Shown here: piece by piece, positions 1 through 7,392 of the stretch
Layout: every line of letters starts with the position of its first letter
Position numbering within the stretch: position 1 is the first letter of the stretch
Assembly (NCBI RefSeq): GCF_003001955.1
Contig: NZ_PVNH01000013.1
Location: 1-64,000, forward strand
DNA from: Prauserella shujinwangii
Lineage (GTDB): Bacteria; Actinomycetota; Actinomycetes; Mycobacteriales; Pseudonocardiaceae
Direction: 5' to 3'
DNA: 64,000 bases
Notes under the pieces: model-generated
What the model was told of the DNA's origin: nothing
Databases searched by the model: none
What the model saw: only the letters and a program-made list of their open reading frames with translations
Program-made: the position numbers and the translations under genes

Positions 1-68
1 TGCCCGGCCTCGTGGTGACAGGTGACCAGCCGGTTCAGGTGGCGCTCGTCGGTGATACGGGTGCCCAT
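1..68 (-). CDS. 5' end of an unidentified protein with a possible HEAG motif
   Basis: A reading frame starts with ATG at position 68 and runs leftward off the window. It is preceded by an AGAGGG ribosome-binding site. The visible 22 residues end in histidine-histidine-glutamate-alanine-glycine. HEAGH is the zinc-binding start of M41-type metallopeptidases, so the protein could be a small peptidase of the kind found on actinobacterial mobile elements. The decisive second histidine lies outside the window, so this is a guess. It sits downstream of traB on the same strand, separated from it by a repeat-bearing spacer. Confidence 0.4.
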   Translation of the reverse strand, partial: MGTRITDERHLNRLVTCHHEAG

Positions 69-205
69 CGAACAGCCCTCTCTGTGGTGACGGTGTGTAA
101 CGGATGGTGGGTAGGGGGTGCCGTCGCGGCTGGTGTGGGGAGGGAGCCGCGTCGGCTGGTGTGGGTGTGGTGTGTGCGGGGTGGCGAGGTGGGTGTGGCG
201 GTGGT

Positions 206-305
206 TCCCTCGGCTCCCTCAGCGGTTGTTGTGGCTGCTCATCGCGAGGGAGGAGTGGTGAGGGAGGGGGTGGGGGAAAACTCCCTCGGTGGCGGTGTCT
301 CCCTC
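206..305. repeat. Cluster of six TCCCTC motifs beside traB, candidate clt transfer site
   Basis: TCCCTC occurs on the plus strand at 206-211, 215-220, 282-287 and 300-305, and inverted (GAGGGA) at 246-251 and 260-265, mostly followed by AG or GG. The last copy overlaps the traB stop codon. In Streptomyces plasmids the TraB translocase recognises short repeats in the clt locus at or near the 3' end of traB. Position and repetition fit that role, but the motif differs from published repeats and function is inferred. No gene is evident from 69 to 303. Confidence 0.4.
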
Positions 306-2520
306 AGTCCTCGTCGTCGTGGTCGTCGGTGTCGGTGTCGTCGTTGTGGTTACGTTCGGTGAGTGCTTCGCGGATGCGGGCGGCGGAGACCTGCATCGCT
401 CCTTCGGTCTTGTAGGGCGCGGCGTTGTGCTCGGCGAGGTAGGCGGTGAGTCGTTGCGGGGTCCAGTCCCGGTAGACGGCCGGGTTGCGCTCGGCGAGGT
501 GTTGCAGCACCTCGCGGGTCTTCATGCGGGGTGCTTGGCCGAGCACGGCGGCGATGTCGGCCAGCGGGTCGGCCTCGGCCGCGTCGAGCAGCTTCGGCGT
601 GGTGGCGGTGATCCCGGCCTGGTCCCGCAGCGCGAGGGCGCGCTCGACCACGGGGGTGATCTCGTCGAGGCCCTTCTCCTTGCGCACGTAGTGCGAGCGG
701 ATCAGGCCCGGGACCTTGGCGAACCCGGCGGCCATGGCGGTGCCGACGTCTTCCCCGGCGACCAGGGTGGTGGCGGAGTAGCCGCGCTTGTGCATGCCGG
801 TGCCGAGGATGGCGTCGTTGCCCTGGTGGTCGTTGATGGCGAAGGCGACCCGGTGGGAGGCGGTCTTGGAGATGCCGCGCGGGAGGCTGTTGGCGTCGGC
901 GTCCGGGGTGACCCACAGCAGCGTGATCCCGGTCTTGCGGGCCTTCTTGGTCACCTTCAGCGCCAGCTCCTTGGCCTCCTCGCCGTGCTGTTTGTGCGTG
1001 AACAGCTCGTGCACCTCGTCGAAGACCACGACGCGGGGGCGCATGCGCGGGTCGCGCTCGGCGATGTCGCGGGTGAGCTTGGCCTCCTCCCCGCCGAGTT
1101 CTTCGAGGATGCGGCCCCGCTCGGACACCTCGCCGACCAGGTTGCGCAGGGTGGCCATGGCGGCCTCGATGTGCTCCTCCTCGTCGCCCTTCACCAGCGT
1201 GCGCAGGCGCGGTTTCATGGGGTCGTAGTCGACGTTGTAGGCCAGCACGTGCACGTCGATATCGACCAGCGGGTCGAGCATCGCGCCGAGCAGCAGGCAG
1301 ATGACCAGGGAGGACTTGCCGGAGCCCATGATCCCGGCGACCAGGTAGTTGCAGGCCATGAGCTTGCCGGTGATCTGCTCGCCCCGGGCGTCGACCGCGA
1401 CCGGCACGCCGGTGAAGTAGTCCGTGGACCCTTCGTGCAGCAGCGGCCACGCGTCGACCGGGCCGGTGAGGATGCCCTGGTCGGCCACCCACAGGTCGAG
1501 CACCCCGGGCTGGTCCTTCGGTTCGGTGGGCCAGACCTCGATCGGTTTGCGCAGCAGGTTGTGCGCCAGCACGCCCTTGCGCTTGGCGATCTCCTCGACC
1601 GGCACCTGCCGGGGCAGCAGCAGTTGCGTGTGATAACCCCGACCGACCCGGGTGGTCGGCGACACCCAGCGCGGCTGCCAGCCCTCCTTGAACGCCCGTG
1701 TCAGCGGCCCGTAGCCCAGTTCCCGCAGCGCCGCGAGGATGGCGCCCTCGTCGGGGACGGTGTCCCGGCCCTCGGCGGGCGTGGCGCGGCTGGCCAGCCA
1801 CGACGGCATCTCGGCGTGCTGCCGCCCCTGGAAGTACAGGTAGGCGATCCCGGCGGCGGTGCCGCCGAGCAGCAGGAACACCCCGTAGGTGACCACGAAC
1901 CACACGACGAACGCGATCGCGTGGACCACCCCGCTGATCGGCGCCACCACATCGGCCAGCTCGCCGCTGTTGATGGCGAGGATGATGCCGAGCACCAGCA
2001 GCAGCCCGGCCATCCCCGCCGCGCCGATCGCGGCGGCTTTGATCCACTGCGCGGGGGCGCGTAGCCAGTCCATCACGCGGTCGTGGCGGCGCTGCTTCTC
2101 CGCCACGTCGGCTTCCTGCCAGTACCGCAGCTTCTCCTCATCACCGGCGGCTTCGGCCGCGCGCATCTGCCGCTCGTAGCGGCCCGCGCCGTGGGTGTCG
2201 CGCCAGCGGCGCCACGCCACCCCCACCCCAGCCACCGGGTAGGCCACCGCGTGCCGCAGCACCGCCCTGGTGCGCTCGTGCGTGGCCACCCGGCGGGTGA
2301 GGCGCCCGACGACGACCAGGTCGTGCTTGTAGCCCTGATAGCGGGCGATGGCCTGCGCCTTCTGACTGGTCAGCCGCTGGTACTCCTCGTCGGTGACCAG
2401 CTCGCCCTCGACCACCTCGGCCTCGACCGGCCGGGCCGAGTCGGTGGCGTCGTGGGTGGGCAGGTAGTGCACTCGCGCCAGCTCTTCCCCGGTGTGCTCG
2501 TTGTCGTGCTCGGTGGTCAC
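304..2520 (-). CDS. traB: TraB-type conjugative DNA translocase, FtsK/SpoIIIE family
   Basis: This 738-residue protein is the motor of AICE conjugation; TraB proteins pump double-stranded DNA between mycelial cells. Two membrane segments lie at about residues 158-182 and 197-227. A Walker A motif (GIMGSGKSS) is near residue 397 and a Walker B (VVVFDE) near 500, as in FtsK/SpoIIIE ATPases. The N terminus is charged and has no signal peptide. The ATG overlaps the stop of the preceding membrane-protein gene by four bases (ATGA), which indicates translational coupling. It ends against a cluster of TCCCTC repeats. Length and architecture are normal for AICE TraB/TraSA proteins. Confidence 0.88.
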   Translation of the reverse strand: MTTEHDNEHTGEELARVHYLPTHDATDSARPVEAEVVEGELVTDEEYQRLTSQKAQAIARYQGYKHDLVVVGRLTRRVATHERTRAVLRHAVAYPVAGVGVAWRRWRDTHGAGRYERQMRAAEAAGDEEKLRYWQEADVAEKQRRHDRVMDWLRAPAQWIKAAAIGAAGMAGLLLVLGIILAINSGELADVVAPISGVVHAIAFVVWFVVTYGVFLLLGGTAAGIAYLYFQGRQHAEMPSWLASRATPAEGRDTVPDEGAILAALRELGYGPLTRAFKEGWQPRWVSPTTRVGRGYHTQLLLPRQVPVEEIAKRKGVLAHNLLRKPIEVWPTEPKDQPGVLDLWVADQGILTGPVDAWPLLHEGSTDYFTGVPVAVDARGEQITGKLMACNYLVAGIMGSGKSSLVICLLLGAMLDPLVDIDVHVLAYNVDYDPMKPRLRTLVKGDEEEHIEAAMATLRNLVGEVSERGRILEELGGEEAKLTRDIAERDPRMRPRVVVFDEVHELFTHKQHGEEAKELALKVTKKARKTGITLLWVTPDADANSLPRGISKTASHRVAFAINDHQGNDAILGTGMHKRGYSATTLVAGEDVGTAMAAGFAKVPGLIRSHYVRKEKGLDEITPVVERALALRDQAGITATTPKLLDAAEADPLADIAAVLGQAPRMKTREVLQHLAERNPAVYRDWTPQRLTAYLAEHNAAPYKTEGAMQVSAARIREALTERNHNDDTDTDDHDDED

Positions 2521-3722
2521 TGGTCCTCCCCCGTGCGGTGTTCGTCGCGAAGCTGGCGGGCGCGCGCGGCGGAGCAGCGCAGCCCCTTACGGATCGACTC
2601 CGCCGAGGTCGGATCGACCCGACCGGCCTCGACCGCCGTCGCCAGCTCGGCGCGGAGCTGTTCCATCGACCGCGCCGGGGGCGGCTCGATCAGGCCCCGG
2701 TTGACCCTCGACTCTCGCTGGTCAGCGCCCCGGTCGAGGGTGGCGACACCACCCGAGTCGCCCCCCTCGTCGGTGGCGTGGTCGGCGTGGTCGATCGCCT
2801 CGGCGATCGTCGTGCCGGGCGTGGTCGGGTGGTCGGCGTCGAGCAGCGCGGCCAGTTCCCGGTCCAGCGCGTCCAGCTCGCCGTCGACAACCGGGTCGAC
2901 GGGCAGGCCGGGCACGATCGCGGCCTGCAACTCCCGGCGGCGGCCGAGCTGGCGGCGGGCGAGGACGTAGCGGCCCGGCGCGTACACCAGCCGCGCGGTG
3001 CCGTCGGGGTCGATCTCGGCCACGGCCTGCCGCACCGCTGCCTTGCGCACCGCTGCGACCTTGCGCGCGGCCCGGCGGTCGATCCGGGCGGCGTCCCGCT
3101 CGGCGCGGGAGCGGCGGGCTCCGGCGGTGATGAGCTGATGCGCCAGCACCCCGGCCACCGACACCAGCCCCATCACCACCGCGATGTCCACACCGCCCGA
3201 GGGAGTGGTCAGGCCGTGCAGGAAGTTGAGCACGAACGCCACCCCGGCGAACAGCCACACCCCGAGCTGCAACGCCCACACCGGCCGCTGCGGGAACCTC
3301 GCCCGCGAGACCTGCACAGCCACCGCGAACGCCCACATACCCAGCTCCGAGAGCACCGGCAGCACGTAGCCGGTGGCGCCGCCGTAGGCGTCGTGGCCAT
3401 AGGCGGCCATCGCCGGAACCGCCATCACCGCACTGACCAGCGCCAGCGGATAGATCAGCAGGTCCACCGCATGCGTCCCCGCCCACGCCCGCAGTCCCGC
3501 CAGCATCGCCCGGCGGCGCTGTGCCCGCTGCTGCTTCGCAGTTCGGCGGGCCTGTTCGCGGGCCTGCTCGTGGGCGTGGGCCTGCTCGGTCGCGGCCCGG
3601 TTCGCCTCACTCAGCGCGGCCAGCCGCACTGCTTCCGCCTCGGCGGCGGCGAGCCGGTCGGCGCGCTTCTGCTCCGCTTCCGCCGCGCGATCCTTGCGGC
3701 GCTCGTCTCGCCACGTGCTCAT
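2517..3722 (-). CDS. DUF2637/SpdB-like membrane protein of the transfer operon
   Basis: A 401-residue protein with an alanine- and arginine-rich, coiled-coil-like N terminus (about 1-75), four hydrophobic segments between about 80 and 205, and a charged C-terminal half. The membrane part resembles the DUF2637/SpdB2 proteins encoded next to traB on actinomycete plasmids, which help plasmid spread between hyphal compartments. Its C terminus contains a short helical stretch that may bind nucleic acid. The ATG overlaps the upstream stop and its own stop overlaps the traB start, so the three genes are probably translated together. The family assignment rests on topology and position. Confidence 0.6.
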   Translation of the reverse strand: MSTWRDERRKDRAAEAEQKRADRLAAAEAEAVRLAALSEANRAATEQAHAHEQAREQARRTAKQQRAQRRRAMLAGLRAWAGTHAVDLLIYPLALVSAVMAVPAMAAYGHDAYGGATGYVLPVLSELGMWAFAVAVQVSRARFPQRPVWALQLGVWLFAGVAFVLNFLHGLTTPSGGVDIAVVMGLVSVAGVLAHQLITAGARRSRAERDAARIDRRAARKVAAVRKAAVRQAVAEIDPDGTARLVYAPGRYVLARRQLGRRRELQAAIVPGLPVDPVVDGELDALDRELAALLDADHPTTPGTTIAEAIDHADHATDEGGDSGGVATLDRGADQRESRVNRGLIEPPPARSMEQLRAELATAVEAGRVDPTSAESIRKGLRCSAARARQLRDEHRTGEDQ

Positions 3723-4045
3723 GCGCTCGCCCCCGTCCCGGTCGTGCCGTCACCGCCGTCGGTGCCGTTGGTGTCGTCGCTGGTCTGCTCGGCGGCCGCC
3801 AGGTGCCGCCGCTGCTCGGTCTCGGCGCGGATCGCGCGCTGCTGACGGGCGTGCCGGAACTCGTGCACACCCCACGCGGCACCGGCCAGCACCGACACGA
3901 CGGCCAGCCACACGCTCACCGTCGCCGCGAGCAACAGCGGCACCCCGACCGCGACCAGCTCACCGACGTGCCAGCCGATCCAGGACACGACCCGATCCGT
4001 GCGGGTCGCCTGGCCCTCAAGCCGTGCGCGTTCCTGCTCAGTCAT
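3719..4045 (-). CDS. Small two-segment membrane protein, Spd-like
   Basis: The 108-residue product has a charged N terminus, two closely spaced hydrophobic segments at about residues 27-60, a basic stretch with Arg-His-Ala-Arg, and a low-complexity Thr/Gly/Asp-rich tail. The ATG at 4045 overlaps the stop of the preceding gene (4042), and its stop overlaps the next ATG. Small membrane proteins of this sort fill Spd loci of AICEs and are thought to assist intramycelial spreading. No specific family is recognised, so a function beyond that context is not claimed. Confidence 0.65.
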   Translation of the reverse strand: MTEQERARLEGQATRTDRVVSWIGWHVGELVAVGVPLLLAATVSVWLAVVSVLAGAAWGVHEFRHARQQRAIRAETEQRRHLAAAEQTSDDTNGTDGGDGTTGTGASA

Positions 4046-4269
4046 GCGGGCACCTCCCGGTCGAAGTAGTGGTTGATCGGCCCACGCGGTGGCTGACTGG
4101 CCTGCCGCGTGGCGTAGCCGTCGAGACGGCGCATGGCCACCTCCAGCACCCGTGCGGCGAGTACGAGGGGGATCCGTGCCAGGTGCAGCAGCAGGAACAG
4201 CACCACCGCACCTGCGAACCGCAGCAGCGCCGCTGTGCCGTAGCGGGCGAGAACGTCGAATGTGGACAT
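4042..4269 (-). CDS. Small membrane protein of the transfer operon
   Basis: A 75-residue protein with one long hydrophobic segment (about residues 15-40) followed by a basic helix and an Asn-His-Tyr-Phe-Asp tail. The start at 4269 is favoured because it follows a GGGGGTG ribosome-binding site and forms a TGATG junction with the upstream stop; a longer in-frame extension would overlap the previous gene. It is part of the overlapping leftward operon. Probably another Spd-type accessory protein; not identified by sequence. Confidence 0.6.
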   Translation of the reverse strand: MSTFDVLARYGTAALLRFAGAVVLFLLLHLARIPLVLAARVLEVAMRRLDGYATRQASQPPRGPINHYFDREVPA

Positions 4270-4484
4270 CACGCACCCCCGAAGATCGCGGCCCAGCAAG
4301 GAAGGCAGTAGCCGTCCTTGGCTGCGTGCCGGGCACAGCCCTCGGTCGCGCACCCACCGGCCCCACGGCGCTGCGCCTGACTCCGCTCACGGCGGCGCTG
4401 ACCGGCGCGCATGTTGTCCTCCAGGGCCTCGCGCGAAGCGGCCCAGTCCTGCTTGAACTGCTGAAACTTGTCGCGGATGCCCAT
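4269..4484 (-). CDS. Small zinc-ribbon-like protein
   Basis: A 71-residue, strongly basic protein. The N-terminal half is predicted helical and charged. The C-terminal third carries four cysteines in a Cys-X4-Cys and Cys-X2-Cys arrangement (GCATEGC, then YCLPC), which looks like a zinc ribbon. The ATG at 4484 shares its A with the stop of the upstream RRQRL-type gene. Two neighbours also have cysteine pairs, so the operon encodes three small metal-binding-type proteins in a row. Nucleic-acid binding is plausible but unproved. Confidence 0.6.
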   Translation of the reverse strand: MGIRDKFQQFKQDWAASREALEDNMRAGQRRRERSQAQRRGAGGCATEGCARHAAKDGYCLPCWAAIFGGA

Positions 4485-4927
4485 CACGCCACCTCCAGCG
4501 CGTCCGTGGCGTCGGCGGCCTCGGCTTCGAAGCAGTCCCAGCACTGCCGGGTGGAGGTCGGCACGCAGTAGTCCTTCTCGCGCGCGCATTCGACACACAC
4601 CCGCCGCGCCCGCAGCGCGAAGGCCAGCGCCCGCCGCTGAGCCGGGCTGGGTACCCGGCGCGGCGCGGCCCGCTCGGTGGAGAACAGCTCGGCCACCGTC
4701 TCCCGCGCATACGGGCGGTGATGCCGAAACACCAGCAACGCCACAGGGTCCTGCCCATTCGGCCGCAACCCGGCCGCCCGCAACTGGGTGCGGGTCAGCA
4801 GCGTCGCCGGGGCCTCGCCCCAGCCGAACACCGGCAGCCCGTCCCGGAAGCCCCGGCACAGCGCCACCACGTGCGTCCGGCCGTCGTGAATGGTGACCAC
4901 CGACTGCCTGCGGTTGCGGGGGTTCAC
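4484..4927 (-). CDS. RRQRL-type zinc-binding protein of AICEs
   Basis: The 147-residue product resembles the small RRQRL-motif zinc-binding proteins common in actinomycete integrative elements. It keeps an Arg-Arg-Gln start near residue 6, a central region with Gly-Trp-Gly-Glu-Ala, a Leu-Thr-Arg-X-Gln-Leu-Arg segment that looks helical, and a C-terminal cysteine set (CVECAREKDYC, then CWDC). The cysteines suggest one or two zinc sites. It overlaps both neighbours by one to four bases. Its role in transfer or regulation is unknown. Confidence 0.65.
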   Translation of the reverse strand: MNPRNRRQSVVTIHDGRTHVVALCRGFRDGLPVFGWGEAPATLLTRTQLRAAGLRPNGQDPVALLVFRHHRPYARETVAELFSTERAAPRRVPSPAQRRALAFALRARRVCVECAREKDYCVPTSTRQCWDCFEAEAADATDALEVA

Positions 4928-5220
4928 CGGCCCTCACCCCCGTTCGTGCCCGGGGCGTAGACGGCGGTGTCCAGCTTGTCCAGCACCAGCCGCACATACT
5001 CGGCAGAGCACTCGCCATCGAGGTAGGCACGCACCGCCGAGGACAAGTACCTGTAGGCGAACGCCGGATCAGCGGCCCGGTCCTTCCGCGTGCAGGTAAC
5101 CGCGCCGCCGTCCCAGTACTCGTCGTGCCAGGGATCGGTGTGCTCGTCGCTGCCGCAAATGCCGCACGTGCTCGCAGGCTCGTACTGCCACCACGGGCGG
5201 GCATCCTCCGGGCTTACCAT
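4924..5220 (-). CDS. Small cysteine- and tryptophan-rich hypothetical protein
   Basis: The 98-residue acidic protein carries an N-terminal Trp-Trp-Gln-Tyr, then CGICGSDEHTDPWH, which could bind zinc through two cysteines and a histidine, and later a single Cys before a helical C terminus. The start is ATG at 5220. Its stop overlaps the next ATG, so it belongs to the transfer operon. A gap of 94 bases separates it from the gene upstream; that gap has no evident gene or clear promoter. I do not recognise the family. Confidence 0.6.
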   Translation of the reverse strand: MVSPEDARPWWQYEPASTCGICGSDEHTDPWHDEYWDGGAVTCTRKDRAADPAFAYRYLSSAVRAYLDGECSAEYVRLVLDKLDTAVYAPGTNGGEGR

Positions 5221-5314
5221 CGGTGTCCTTCCCTTCGATTCGTTACGCGAGTGGTTGGGGAGCCCGGTCCGGCGGCGTTCTTGGCGGGATGCGCCGGGCC
5301 GGGGTCAGAAACGG

Positions 5315-5524
5315 TCATGCGGCACATCGGCCCACCCCCAGCGCCTCGGCGCGCCGGTGCGCGGCCTCGGCCAGCTCGGCGGTGTCGCTGCCCTGCGAGG
5401 CCAGGTGCTCGAGCACAGTGGCCTTGCGCTCGTACCAGCGGGCCACCTGCTCCGGCGACGCATCCAGCGCCGGGCGCGAAAGGTGCAGCTGGCCCAGCTC
5501 GGCCAGCACGTTCAGCGCGGCCAT
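5315..5524 (-). CDS. Small helical hypothetical protein
   Basis: A 69-residue protein that is almost entirely predicted helix, with a repeated Glu-Ala-X-X-Arg pattern in its C-terminal half. The ATG at 5524 is chosen over the GTG three bases upstream because it forms a TGATG junction with the upstream stop. It is the second gene of the leftward AICE operon. No known domain is visible. Confidence 0.55.
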   Translation of the reverse strand: MAALNVLAELGQLHLSRPALDASPEQVARWYERKATVLEHLASQGSDTAELAEAAHRRAEALGVGRCAA

Positions 5525-5829
5525 CACGCGGCCTCGCTCTCCGCCACGACGGCCACATCGAGCCGAGCCGGAAGCGACCGCAGCGCCTCGCGCTCAGCCC
5601 GCCGCACCGAGCGCCACGCCCGGCGCTGATCGGTGAACTCGTGCGAGAGCCGCACCGACGCCGTGCGCTGCTCAGCAGCGATCTCCCGATCGACCTCCTC
5701 AATCAACCGCTCGATCTCATCCCGCTCCGCGTACCTCACGTCCACCTCCTGAGCAGCGCAAACGTCCACATCCACCGCCAGGTCCACCACTTCGCGGGCC
5801 TGACGGTCAGTGATCTGTCCGGTCTTCAT
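5524..5829 (-). CDS. First gene of the leftward AICE operon, hypothetical
   Basis: The 101-residue product is charged and helical (a run of Glu/Arg from about residue 35 to 80), suggesting a coiled coil. The ATG at 5829 has an AAAGGA ribosome-binding site five bases upstream; an earlier in-frame ATG at 5865 lies inside the promoter region and is unlikely. A TATGTT element on the minus strand overlapping 5863-5868 fits a -10 box for this operon. It is divergent from the GntR gene, with duplicated GGTCA motifs between them, so it is probably controlled by that repressor. Confidence 0.6.
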   Translation of the reverse strand: MKTGQITDRQAREVVDLAVDVDVCAAQEVDVRYAERDEIERLIEEVDREIAAEQRTASVRLSHEFTDQRRAWRSVRRAEREALRSLPARLDVAVVAESEAA

Positions 5830-5864
5830 CGAGGTCCTTTCTGTTCGTCTGACATGGTTTAACA

Positions 5865-5938
5865 TAGGTCAGACTCGGTCAGTTTGTCGTTAGGCCATCC
5901 GCGTGAACTAGGTCAGGGTTGGTCAAGGGCGGTATGCT
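5865..5938. promoter_or_regulatory. Divergent promoter region with two TAGGTCA-N5-GGTCA sites
   Basis: Two identical composite direct repeats, TAGGTCA, five bases, then GGTCA, lie at 5865-5881 and 5909-5925, 44 bases apart (about four helical turns). A TATGCT -10-like box at 5933-5938 would start transcription at about 5945, and the second repeat sits where its -35 region would be. The first repeat overlaps the TATGTT box of the leftward operon. The likely binder is the adjacent GntR/KorSA-like protein, repressing both directions. This is inferred from position and repetition. Confidence 0.55.
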
Positions 5939-5965
5939 CGCCGCGTGGAAAGCAGGAGGACGGGC

Positions 5966-6304
5966 ATGGCGCCCTTCGAGCGCGTCGCCGAGAACATCCG
6001 GCAGGCCATCCGGTCCGGGCGAATGAAGCCGGGGGAGAAGCTGCCGAGCAACCGCGAGTTGGCACGGCAGGAAGGTGTCTCCCTGGTCACCACGCAGAAG
6101 GCACTCGGGGTCTTGCAGGACGAGGGCTGGCTCGTCTCACGTGCCTCGGTCGGGGTGTACGTTAACGACACCCAGCCCCAAGAGGCGGCTCCCGAGACAC
6201 TCGACGACCTCCGGCGCGGGTTCGCCGAGCTGCGAGCTACGGTCACCGCGTTGCAGGAGCGCATCGAGGGCATCGAGCAGCGCGCTAGGCAAGCTGACGG
6301 ATGA
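5966..6304 (+). CDS. GntR-family repressor, KorSA-like
   Basis: The 112-residue protein has an N-terminal GntR winged helix (about residues 5-70, with GEKLPSNRELARQEGVS and the QKAL recognition-helix region) and a C-terminal coiled coil (about 80-108) for dimerisation instead of a large effector domain. In pSAM2 the GntR protein KorSA represses transfer activation. The ATG at 5966 has a perfect AGGAGG; a GTG at 5945, almost on the predicted transcription start, could give a 119-residue leaderless version. It faces the leftward transfer operon across a region of GGTCA repeats. Its 3' end overlaps a convergent small membrane-protein gene by 20 bases. Confidence 0.75.
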   Translation: MAPFERVAENIRQAIRSGRMKPGEKLPSNRELARQEGVSLVTTQKALGVLQDEGWLVSRASVGVYVNDTQPQEAAPETLDDLRRGFAELRATVTALQERIEGIEQRARQADG

Positions 6305-6485
6305 ACCCCGCGATGCCCTCGACGACCGTCTCGAACATCCCCAGCAGGCCCTTGGCGGCCTCGGCCGCCTCGCCCGGGTACTTCACGACGAACACAAGCA
6401 GTCCGAGCGTGACCAGCGTGCCGATGATCTTCGGCTTGGCGCTGGAGCCGGTCGGCATCGGAAGGACGTTCTTGTTCTTCGACAT
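6285..6485 (-). CDS. Single-span small membrane protein
   Basis: A 66-residue protein with a short basic, Asn/Lys-rich N terminus, one hydrophobic segment at about residues 20-35, and an amphipathic C-terminal helix. The ATG at 6485 follows GAGGAGG with good spacing. It converges on the GntR gene and overlaps its last 20 bases. Small one-span proteins are frequent near AICE regulators, but I do not recognise this one. Confidence 0.55.
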   Translation of the reverse strand: MSKNKNVLPMPTGSSAKPKIIGTLVTLGLLVFVVKYPGEAAEAAKGLLGMFETVVEGIAGFIRQLA

Positions 6486-6581
6486 CGCTGCCTCCTCGGT
6501 GAGTGGTGGTTCCCGCTGGCATGGCTCAAGGAGACCGCGAATCGGCGGACGCTTACACCACGTTTGCCGACACGGCTGGAG

Positions 6582-6627
6582 ACGTCTCGACCAGCCAAAA
6601 CGTCCGGACAACGTCCCCGAAACGTCC
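6582..6627 (+). promoter_or_regulatory. ACGTCC repeats with exact 11-base period
   Basis: ACGTCC occurs at 6600-6605, 6611-6616 and 6622-6627, exactly 11 bases apart, with a related ACGTCT at 6582-6587. The array ends 13 bases before the ATG of the XRE/DUF5919 gene. Same-face spacing on DNA suggests cooperative binding of a regulator, most simply autoregulation by that HTH protein. No clear -10 box is visible. Confidence 0.5.
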
Positions 6628-6640
6628 CAGGTTGACAGCG

Positions 6641-7381
6641 ATGGCGAATGATCGACTGCGCACCGCGATGATCGCGGCGGGTTTGACCGTGGAAGATGTG
6701 GCGGTCAAGGTCGGGGTCGACCCGAAGACGGTCGAGCGCTGGATCGGCAACGAGACCCGCAAGCCGCACCGCACCACGCGACAGGAGGTCGCCAAGCTCC
6801 TGCGCACCAAGGAAACCGACCTGTGGCCCGCGCCGGGCGCCGAACTACCTGCCAGCGCCAGCGAGACCGAACTCGTCTATCTGTACCCGGCGCGCTCGGC
6901 CATCCCCGGATCAACCTGGGAACGGTTCATCAACGGCGTACGAGAGCAGATGGACGTGCTGGTGTTCTCCGGCGCGTTCCTGGTCGAGCAGTACAACCTC
7001 ATACCGATCATCCAGCGCAAGGTGGCCGAAGGCGTGCGATTCCGGCTCCTCGTCGGCGACGAGACGGCGCCTGCGGTGATCCAGCGTGCCGTCGACGAGG
7101 GCACCCCAGGGGGTCTGGAAGGCCGCATCCAGCTCATGCGCCGCTACCTCGCCGATGTGACCGGCCTCGACGGTGTCGAGGTCCGCACGCACGGCACCGT
7201 GCTCTACAACTCGCTCTACCGCTTTGACGACGACCTCCTGGTCAACGGCCACGCACACGGCGCGCTGGCCGGCCAGAACCCCGTCCTGCACCTCAAACGC
7301 CTGCCCACCGGGTCGATGTGGCAGCACTACATGCGCTCGTTCGACCGCGTGTGGGAGCAGGCGACCCCTGAACCCAGCTAG
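6641..7381 (+). CDS. XRE-type regulator with a DUF5919 sensor-like domain
   Basis: The 246-residue protein begins with a helix-turn-helix (about residues 8-45, LTVEDVAVKVGVDPKTVERW) and continues into a domain like DUF5919 (about 75-240). The second part has an Asp-Val-Leu-Val-Phe-Ser-Gly strand, an Arg-Leu-Leu-Val-Gly-Asp strand and a late Asn-Gly-His-Ala-His-Gly segment reminiscent of a phospholipase-D-like fold that lacks the usual catalytic HxK pair. The start at 6641 keeps the HTH whole. It is coupled to the Nudix gene: its TAG stop is part of that gene's AGGAG. Such pairs recur in AICEs. Confidence 0.7.
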   Translation: MANDRLRTAMIAAGLTVEDVAVKVGVDPKTVERWIGNETRKPHRTTRQEVAKLLRTKETDLWPAPGAELPASASETELVYLYPARSAIPGSTWERFINGVREQMDVLVFSGAFLVEQYNLIPIIQRKVAEGVRFRLLVGDETAPAVIQRAVDEGTPGGLEGRIQLMRRYLADVTGLDGVEVRTHGTVLYNSLYRFDDDLLVNGHAHGALAGQNPVLHLKRLPTGSMWQHYMRSFDRVWEQATPEPS

Positions 7382-7392
7382 GAGCAGCGGAC

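Noticed and set aside
289-2064. Long plus-strand open frame opposite traB
   Set aside because: Low-complexity Gly/Val/His/Asp product typical of the antisense frame of GC-rich genes; traB on the other strand has clear ATPase motifs.
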